From Streptomyces marincola (GTDB taxonomy: Bacteria > Actinomycetota > Actinomycetes > Streptomycetales > Streptomycetaceae), in the NCBI RefSeq assembly GCF_020410765.1, contig NZ_CP084541.1, positions 2,486,001 through 2,550,000 on the forward strand: a stretch of DNA of 64,000 bases, read 5' to 3'. The notes beneath the pieces were generated by a model. It was not told the origin of the DNA and did no database searches. It was given only the letters and a program-made list of their open reading frames with translations. The position numbers were made by a program, and so were the translations under genes. Shown here piece by piece: positions 55,867 to 64,000 of the stretch (position 1 is its first letter; each line of letters opens with the position of its first letter).

Positions 55867-57069
55867 GTGAGCGACACGCCGGGCTGGGCGTCCCCCGGGT
55901 CCACACCACCGGAACGCGGCCCGGAGGACGGCGGTTCCGCACAGCAGCCGCAGTCCCCACCGCCGCGACAGCCCCCCTCGGCACCACCCCCGCAGCAGCC
56001 GCAGGGCTGGGGCGCTCCCCAACCCCCGCAGCAGCCCCAGGGCTGGGGAGCGCCGCGGCCCGGCCCCCAAGGCCCCGGCGGCTGGGGCGGCGGCGGCTGG
56101 CAGCCCCACCCCTTCGCCGCCAAGCCGGGAGTCATCCCCCTGCGCCCCCTGGGCGTCGGCGAGATACTCGACGGCGCGGTCTCCACCGCCCGCGCCCACT
56201 GGCGGACCGTGCTCGCGATCTCCCTCGGCATCGCGATCGTCACCCAGGTCATCGCCACCATCGCCATGCGCCTGTGGCTCAGCGACTCCTCCGGCATCGC
56301 CGCCCTTGAGGACAACCCGAACCCCACCGACGAACAGCTCCGCGACGCCCTCACCGACCTCGGCGCGTTCATCTCCGTCACCGGCCTCGTCACCATCCTC
56401 GGCAGCGTCCTGGCCACCGCGATGCTCACCATGGTCGTCAGCCGCGCCGTCCTCGGCCGCGACGTCACGTTCGCGGAGGCATGGCAGGACTCCCGCACCC
56501 GCCTGCCGCGCCTCCTCGGCCTCGTGCTGCTCGTCCCCCTGATCACCGGCCTCGCCGTGGCCCTGCCCATGCTCGTCGGCCTGCTCACCGGCAGCGGCGG
56601 CTTCACCGCCCTCGTCACCATCGGCGGCATCGTGCTCGCCGTCTGGCTCTGGGTGCTCCTCTCCCTCGCCGCCCCCGCGCTCGTCCTGGAACGCCAGGGC
56701 GTCGCCGCCGCCATGCGCCGCTCCGCGAAACTCGTCCGCGGCTCGTGGTGGCGCGTCTTCGGCATCCAGCTGCTCGTCATGGTGCTGGTCACCATGGTCG
56801 CCGGCATCATCGAGTTCCCGACCACGATGCTCGCCGGCCTCCTCACCGGCGAGGGCACCGACAGCTTCTTCGGCGGCGGCACCGACGAGCTGACCTGGAG
56901 CTACCTCACCGTCACCGGCATCGGCGCCGTCGTCGCCTCCGCCATCACCCTGCCCGTCAGCGCCGGCGTGACCGCCCTGCTCTACATGGACCAGCGCATC
57001 CGCCGCGAGGCCCTCGACATCGAACTGGCCCGCGCCGCCGGCGTCGACGGCCCCCACCGGGAGAGCTGA
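55867..57069 (+). CDS. Membrane protein of the GPDPase membrane-domain type
   Basis: This 400-aa protein starts at GTG after GAGGAGAGACC. An 85-residue Pro/Gln/Gly-rich cytosolic N-terminus (PQQPQGWGAP repeats) precedes a six-TM domain with IPLRPLGVGEILDGAVSTAR and LSLAAPALVLERQGV. That domain is the glycerophosphoryl diester phosphodiesterase membrane domain without the catalytic part. No enzyme residues are visible. It is the first gene of a five-gene operon with DUF4129, DUF4350, MoxR and DUF58 genes, divergent from mtnA. Confidence 0.82.
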   Translation: MSDTPGWASPGSTPPERGPEDGGSAQQPQSPPPRQPPSAPPPQQPQGWGAPQPPQQPQGWGAPRPGPQGPGGWGGGGWQPHPFAAKPGVIPLRPLGVGEILDGAVSTARAHWRTVLAISLGIAIVTQVIATIAMRLWLSDSSGIAALEDNPNPTDEQLRDALTDLGAFISVTGLVTILGSVLATAMLTMVVSRAVLGRDVTFAEAWQDSRTRLPRLLGLVLLVPLITGLAVALPMLVGLLTGSGGFTALVTIGGIVLAVWLWVLLSLAAPALVLERQGVAAAMRRSAKLVRGSWWRVFGIQLLVMVLVTMVAGIIEFPTTMLAGLLTGEGTDSFFGGGTDELTWSYLTVTGIGAVVASAITLPVSAGVTALLYMDQRIRREALDIELARAAGVDGPHRES

Positions 57070-57074
57070 CCGGC

Positions 57075-57743
57075 GTGGCGCGGCCGTGGACGGACGAGCC
57101 GGGACCGCCCGTCGTCGTGGACCGCGGCCCGGCGCGCGAGGACGCGGAACGCGAGCTGTCCCGGCAGATCTACACCGAGCACGAACCCGGCCTGTTCCGC
57201 CGCGTCTGGGACTGGCTGTGGGAACGGCTGTTCGGCATCCTCGAAGCCGCCGTGTTCGCCACCCCGGGCGGCTGGCTCGGCCTCCTGGTCATCGCCGCCG
57301 TCGTCACCGCCCTGCTCATCGCCCTCCGCCTGCGGCTCGGCGCCGTGCGCCACGCCGCGGGCGGCGCGCGCACCGGCGCCGTGTTCACCGACCGCCCGCG
57401 CACCGCCGCGGAACACCGGACCGCCGCCGAGGAGCACGCCCGCGCCGCCCGCTGGGAGCCGGCCGTGCGCGAACGCATGCGGGCCGTCGTGCGCTCCCTG
57501 GAGGAACGCGACCTCCTCGACCCGCGCCCCGGCCGCACCGCGCACGAGGCCGCCGCCGAGGCCGCCCGCCCCATGCCCGGCCTCGCCGCCCCCCTGCGCA
57601 CGGCCGCCACCGCCTTCGACGCCGTCACCTACGGCGGCAGGTCCGCGGCCCCGGCCGACTACGACCAGCTCCGCGACCTCGACGACCGGCTCGCCCGCAC
57701 CCGGCCCGACCTGACCGCGACCGCCACCTGGACGGCCCCATGA
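57075..57743 (+). CDS. DUF4129 domain protein
   Basis: This 222-aa protein has one TM helix (about residues 68-88). The C-terminal DUF4129 domain (about 120-215) contains LEERDLLDPRPGRTAHEAAAE and FDAVTYGGRSAAPADY. DUF4129 domains are common at the C-terminus of transglutaminase-like TgpA proteins and in MoxR operons. The role is unknown. GTG at 57075 is 5 bp past the previous stop. The next gene overlaps its stop by ATGA. Confidence 0.85.
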   Translation: MARPWTDEPGPPVVVDRGPAREDAERELSRQIYTEHEPGLFRRVWDWLWERLFGILEAAVFATPGGWLGLLVIAAVVTALLIALRLRLGAVRHAAGGARTGAVFTDRPRTAAEHRTAAEEHARAARWEPAVRERMRAVVRSLEERDLLDPRPGRTAHEAAAEAARPMPGLAAPLRTAATAFDAVTYGGRSAAPADYDQLRDLDDRLARTRPDLTATATWTAP

Positions 57744-58971
57744 CCACGGACACGGCCGTCTCCCCCGACGCCCGCGCCATCCTGCGCCGCGCCCGGGGCT
57801 TCGTCGCCGCCTTCGCCCTGCTGGTCGTGGCCGGCCTGGTGATCGCCCTCTTCTCCAGCGGCGACAGCGGCGTCCTCCACCCGAGGTCCGCGACGCAGAA
57901 CGGCAGCCGCGCCGTCACGGAACTGCTCGCCGACCGCGGCATCGACACCACGCTCGTCACCACCGCCCGCGAGGCCGCCGCCGCGGCGGGCCGGGACAGC
58001 ACCCTGCTGATCGCCCGCCCCGAGGCCCTCACCGAGGAGGCCCGCGGGATTCTCGCCCCGGCCGCCGCGGAAAGCGGCGGGCGCACCGTGCTGCTCGGCC
58101 CGGGCCAGGCCGCGCTCGACGCGTTCGCCCCCGGCGTCACCGCCGAGGCCGCCGTACCCGCCGAGGAACGCGAACCCGACTGCGCGTACGACCCCGCCCG
58201 CCGCGCCGGCAGCGCCCTCACCGGCGGCCACCGCTACGACCTCACCCGCGCCCCCGCGCTCGCCGACGCGACCGCCTGCTACCACGCCGCCGGCCTGCCG
58301 ACGCTCGCCACCCTGCCCGCCACCGCCGAGGGCGGCGACACCGTCCTCGTCGGCGCCCCCGAGCTGCTCTACAACCAGTACCTCGACGAGCACGGCAACG
58401 CGTCACTCGCCCTCCAACTCCTCGGCGACCGCGCCCACCTCGTCTGGTACCTGCCGGGTCCCGACGAGGCACCGGCCGCCGACGACGAGCAGAGCCTCAC
58501 CGGCCTCCTCGCCCCCGGCTGGCGCTGGGGCGCGCTGCAACTGGCCATCGCCGTCTGCCTCGCCGCCCTGTGGCGGGCCCGCCGCCTCGGCCCCGTCGTC
58601 ACCGAGCCGCTGCCGGTGTCCGCGCGCGCCGCGGAGACCACCGAGGGCCACGCCCGGCTCTACCACCAGGCCGGGGCGCGCGACCGTGCGGCCGACGCGC
58701 TCCGCGCGGCCACCCGCGCGCGCCTCGCCCCGCTCGTCGGCGTGCCCCCGGCGCACACCCACACCCGGGACGCGCTGCCGGCCGCGCTCGCCGCCCACAC
58801 CGGCGACAGCGCCGCCGCCGTGCACGCGCTGCTGTTCGGCCCGCCCCCGGCGGACGACCCCGCGCTGGTCCGCCTGGCCGACGACCTCGACGCGCTCGAA
58901 CGCCGCGTCACCCCCCGCACCCGCGACGCCACCGGCGCCCCGCCCCTTCCGGAAGACAAGGACCGCCCCTC

Positions 58972-58975
<4 letters not shown>
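57740..58975 (+). CDS. DUF4350 domain membrane protein
   Basis: This 411-aa protein has an N-terminal TM helix (about residues 22-41) followed by an extracytoplasmic DUF4350 domain. That domain resembles a glutamine amidotransferase-like/Rossmann sensor (GSRAVTELLADRGIDTTLVTT). A second TM helix lies near residues 258-276, followed by a cytosolic tail. No catalytic residues are evident. It is translationally coupled to its neighbours on both sides (ATGA and GTGA overlaps) within the MoxR operon, so the products probably form one complex. Confidence 0.85.
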
Positions 58976-59936
<961 letters not shown>

Positions 59937-59937
<1 letters not shown>

Positions 59938-61244
59938 TGGCGCTGACCGGCCGCACCGCGCTCATCGCCGCGCTCGGCGCCCCGGTCGCGGGCCTGCTGC
60001 CCGGCTGGCACGGCATCCTCGCCGTCGCCGTCCCGCTGCTCCTGGCCGTCCTCGCGGACCTCGCCCTCGCGGCCCCCGTGCGCGGTCTTCGGCTGGAACG
60101 CGCCGGCGCGACCTCCGTCCGCCTCGGCGAGGACGCCGAGGTACGCCTGGCCGTCACGAACCCGTCCGGCCGGCCGCTGCGCGCGCGGCTGCGCGACGCC
60201 TGGCCCCCGAGCAGCTGGCGGCCGGGAACGCAGGTCGCCGCCTCCCGGCACCGGCTGACCGTTCCCCCGGGGGAACGGCGCCGGCTGACCACGGTGCTCT
60301 CCCCGACCCGCAGGGGCGACCACAGGCCCGTGCGGGTGACGATTCGCTCGCACGGCCCGCTCGGCCTCGCGGCCCGGCAGGGCAGCCACGCCGTGCCGTG
60401 GACCCTGCGCGTGCTGCCGCCGTTCACCAGCCGCAAGCACCTGCCCGCGAAACTGGCGCGGCTGCGCGAACTCGACGGCCGCACCACGCTGCTGACCCGC
60501 GGCGAGGGCACGGAGTTCGACAGCCTGCGGGAGTACGTGCCGGGCGACGACGTGCGCTCGATCGACTGGCGGGCCACGGCCAGGCAGTCGGCGGTGGCCG
60601 TGCGCACCTGGCGCCCGGAACGCGACCGGCACCTGCTGCTCGTGCTCGACACCGGCCGCACCTCGGCGGGCCGCGTCGGGGACGCCCCGCGCCTGGACGC
60701 GGCCATGGACGCGGCGCTGCTGCTGACGGCGCTCGCCGCACGGGCGGGCGACCGCGTCGACCTGCTGGCGTTCGACCGGGCGGTACGCGCCTCGGTCCGC
60801 GGCAGGACCGGGCAGGACACGCTGCCCGCCGCGGTCGAGGCGATGACGCGCCTTGAGCCCACGCTGGTGGAGACCGACATGCGCGCGATGTCCGCCGCGG
60901 CGCTGGCCGGCGCACCGCGCCGGTCGCTCATCGTCCTGTTCACCGGCCTCGACCGGGCGCCCGTCGAAGCCGGTCTCCTGCCCGTGCTGCCGCGGCTGAC
61001 CCATCGCCACACCGTGCTGGTGGCCGCGGTCGGCGACCCCCGCGTCGCCGAGATGGCCCGCACGCGCGGCACCGTCCCCGGGGTGTACGAGGCCGCGGCA
61101 GCCGCCCAGTACGCGGCAGAACGCCGCCACACCGCGGAACGGCTGCGGCGCCACGGCGTCACCGTCGTCGAGGCCCCGCCCGAGGACCTGCCCCCGGCCG
61201 TCGCGGACGCCTACCTGTCCCTGAAGGCGGCGGGCAGGCTCTGA
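59937..61244 (+). CDS. DUF58 domain protein (vWA-like partner of MoxR)
   Basis: This 435-aa protein has two N-terminal hydrophobic segments (about residues 5-45). A beta-rich part follows, then the DUF58 domain with YVPGDDVRSIDWRATARQ and a vWA-like LLLVLDTGRTS metal site. ATG shares one base with the MoxR stop (TGATG). It is the last gene of the operon. MoxR plus DUF58 is a standard pair; the cellular target is unknown. Confidence 0.93.
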
Positions 61245-61272
61245 GGCACGGGCCACGGCGCCCCCGCGGCCG

Positions 61273-61761
61273 TCAGCCGAAGTCGTCGGGAACGATGCGG
61301 AGTTTGTCCGCGATGCGCGTGAGGGCCTTCTGGTCGGCGGCGCTGAGCGCGTCGAGGACGACGCGGCGTACGGCACGCACGTGCGTGGGGGCCGCCTCGC
61401 GCACGATGCCGAAGCCGGGGTCGGTGAGTTGGGCCAGGGTGTAGCGGCCGTCGGCCGGGTCGGGTGTCCGCACGACCCAGCCGCGCTGCTCACAGCGCTT
61501 GATGACGTTGGAGAGGCGCGAGAGCGACCCGCTGGCGAGGAACGCGAGCTCTCCCATCCGCAGCGTGCGCCCCCGCGCCTCGGAGAGATGACTGAGCACC
61601 AGGTACTCGAACAGGGTGAGGCCGTGCGCCTGCCGCAGCGGCGACTCCAGCTTGCCCGGCAGCAGCAGGACGAGGGACACAAGCCCCGTCCACGCCGCCT
61701 TCTCCTGCTCGTCGAGCCAACGGGGCTCCTCGTCGCCCTCGCGCTCGCCCATGCCGCTCAT
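61273..61761 (-). CDS. MarR-family transcriptional regulator
   Basis: This 162-aa protein has a MarR winged helix (about residues 50-125) with LRMGELAFLASGSLSRLSNV, IKRCEQRGWVVRTPDPADGR and YTLAQLT. The ATG at 61761 follows GGGAGGACCC; a second ATG four codons on is possible. MarR proteins are usually repressors released by small phenolic or oxidative signals. No divergent target gene is present, as it faces the rrn operon end. It converges on the MoxR operon. Confidence 0.9.
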   Translation of the reverse strand: MSGMGEREGDEEPRWLDEQEKAAWTGLVSLVLLLPGKLESPLRQAHGLTLFEYLVLSHLSEARGRTLRMGELAFLASGSLSRLSNVIKRCEQRGWVVRTPDPADGRYTLAQLTDPGFGIVREAAPTHVRAVRRVVLDALSAADQKALTRIADKLRIVPDDFG

Positions 61762-61858
61762 GGGTCCTCCCGTGCCCTCACGTCATCATTCGAAGCCATT
61801 GCCCGCACCCCACACTTTACGTGTGAACTCGCGCCCGGCATCAAGCCCGAAAAACGAA

Positions 61859-61889
61859 TAAGGCCCGTCGCACCAGGCGACGGGCCTTA
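61859..61889 (-). terminator. rrn operon terminator
   Basis: A 12-bp perfect stem (TAAGGCCCGTCG at 61859-61870 and its complement at 61878-61889) with a 7-nt loop. On the minus strand it is followed by a T-rich run (TTCGTTTTTC). It lies just after the 5S gene. Confidence 0.9.
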
Positions 61890-61905
61890 CCCGCATACAA
61901 CGTAT

Positions 61906-62025
61906 TGTCCGGCGGCGTCCTACTCTCCCACACGGTCCCCCATGCAGTACCATCGGCGCTGGAGGGCTTAGCTTCCGGGTTCGGAATGTAACCGGGCGTT
62001 TCCCCTCCGCCATGACCACCGGAAC
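61906..62025 (-). rRNA. 5S ribosomal RNA
   Basis: The minus strand reads a typical actinobacterial 5S sequence, with GGTGGTCATGGCGG near the 5' end, CGAACCCGGAAGCTAAG in the middle, GATGGTACTGCATGGG and AGTAGGACGCCGCCGG at the 3' end. Ends are estimated to within a few bases. Confidence 0.95.
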
Positions 62026-62080
62026 CCTGAAAGGGCACCAGCCGCCGGCCGAGAATTCACAGTGGACGCGAGCATCTGAG

Positions 62081-64000
<1,920 letters not shown>

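Overview
The window is a GC-rich actinobacterial chromosome segment, almost certainly from Streptomyces or a close relative. The evidence is the very high G+C, frequent GTG starts, purine-rich ribosome binding sites, and a core gene set typical of the genus: mtrA-mtrB-lpqB, ftsE-ftsX, smpB-ssrA, paired Ser/Thr kinases, a giant NAD-glutamate dehydrogenase, a MoxR/DUF58 block, and an rrn operon. The order malic enzyme, HelR-like helicase, nnaR, narK, then PBP, ssrA-smpB, ftsX-ftsE, prfB, two kinases, sugar ABC transporter, gdh, secA, hpf, lpqB-mtrB-mtrA and mtnA matches the S. coelicolor core region as I remember it. That is recollection, not a search. I see no transposase, integrase, CRISPR array or tRNA gene.

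Layout. At 1-7.4 kb there are malic enzyme, a HelD/HelR-type RNA polymerase recycling ATPase, the HemD-like regulator NnaR and the nitrate/nitrite transporter NarK, with a GlnR-type box upstream of narK. At 7.6-12.5 kb lies an accessory cassette: a minus-strand operon of a 44-aa secreted peptide precursor, an ATP-grasp ligase and a DUF1015 protein, divergent from two tandem paralogous LuxR-type regulators. At 12.5-15.0 kb a LysR regulator and an MFS exporter diverge across three palindromes spaced exactly 60 bp apart. At 15.0-18.4 kb there are a penicillin-binding protein, four 106-bp tandem repeats, tmRNA and SmpB. At 18.4-24 kb there are an S41 protease, FtsX, FtsE, a zinc-ribbon membrane protein, a sortase substrate with 21 GGGEQ repeats, and RF2.

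At 24-30 kb two membrane Ser/Thr kinases are followed by a divergent FHA/FtsK-like protein. At 30.6-34.2 kb is a sugar ABC importer lacking its own ATPase gene, one permease of which carries an extra extracellular domain. At 34.3-36.1 kb a His-rich methyltransferase diverges from an XRE-cupin regulator. At 36.2-46.2 kb there are NAD-GDH, a HAD phosphatase, DUF6912, an Rv3235-like protein and SecA. At 46.3-55.7 kb there are a YcaQ-like winged-helix protein, a NarL-type response regulator, long HPF, ComF, LpqB-MtrB-MtrA and MtnA. At 55.9-61.2 kb is a translationally coupled operon of five genes around MoxR. A MarR regulator follows, and the window ends in the 5S and 3' part of 23S rRNA on the minus strand.

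The best candidate for a little-described system is the secreted peptide / ATP-grasp / DUF1015 / dual-regulator cassette. The next most interesting items are the 60-bp-periodic palindromes with co-varying arms, the 106-bp repeats abutting ssrA, and the permease with the inserted domain.
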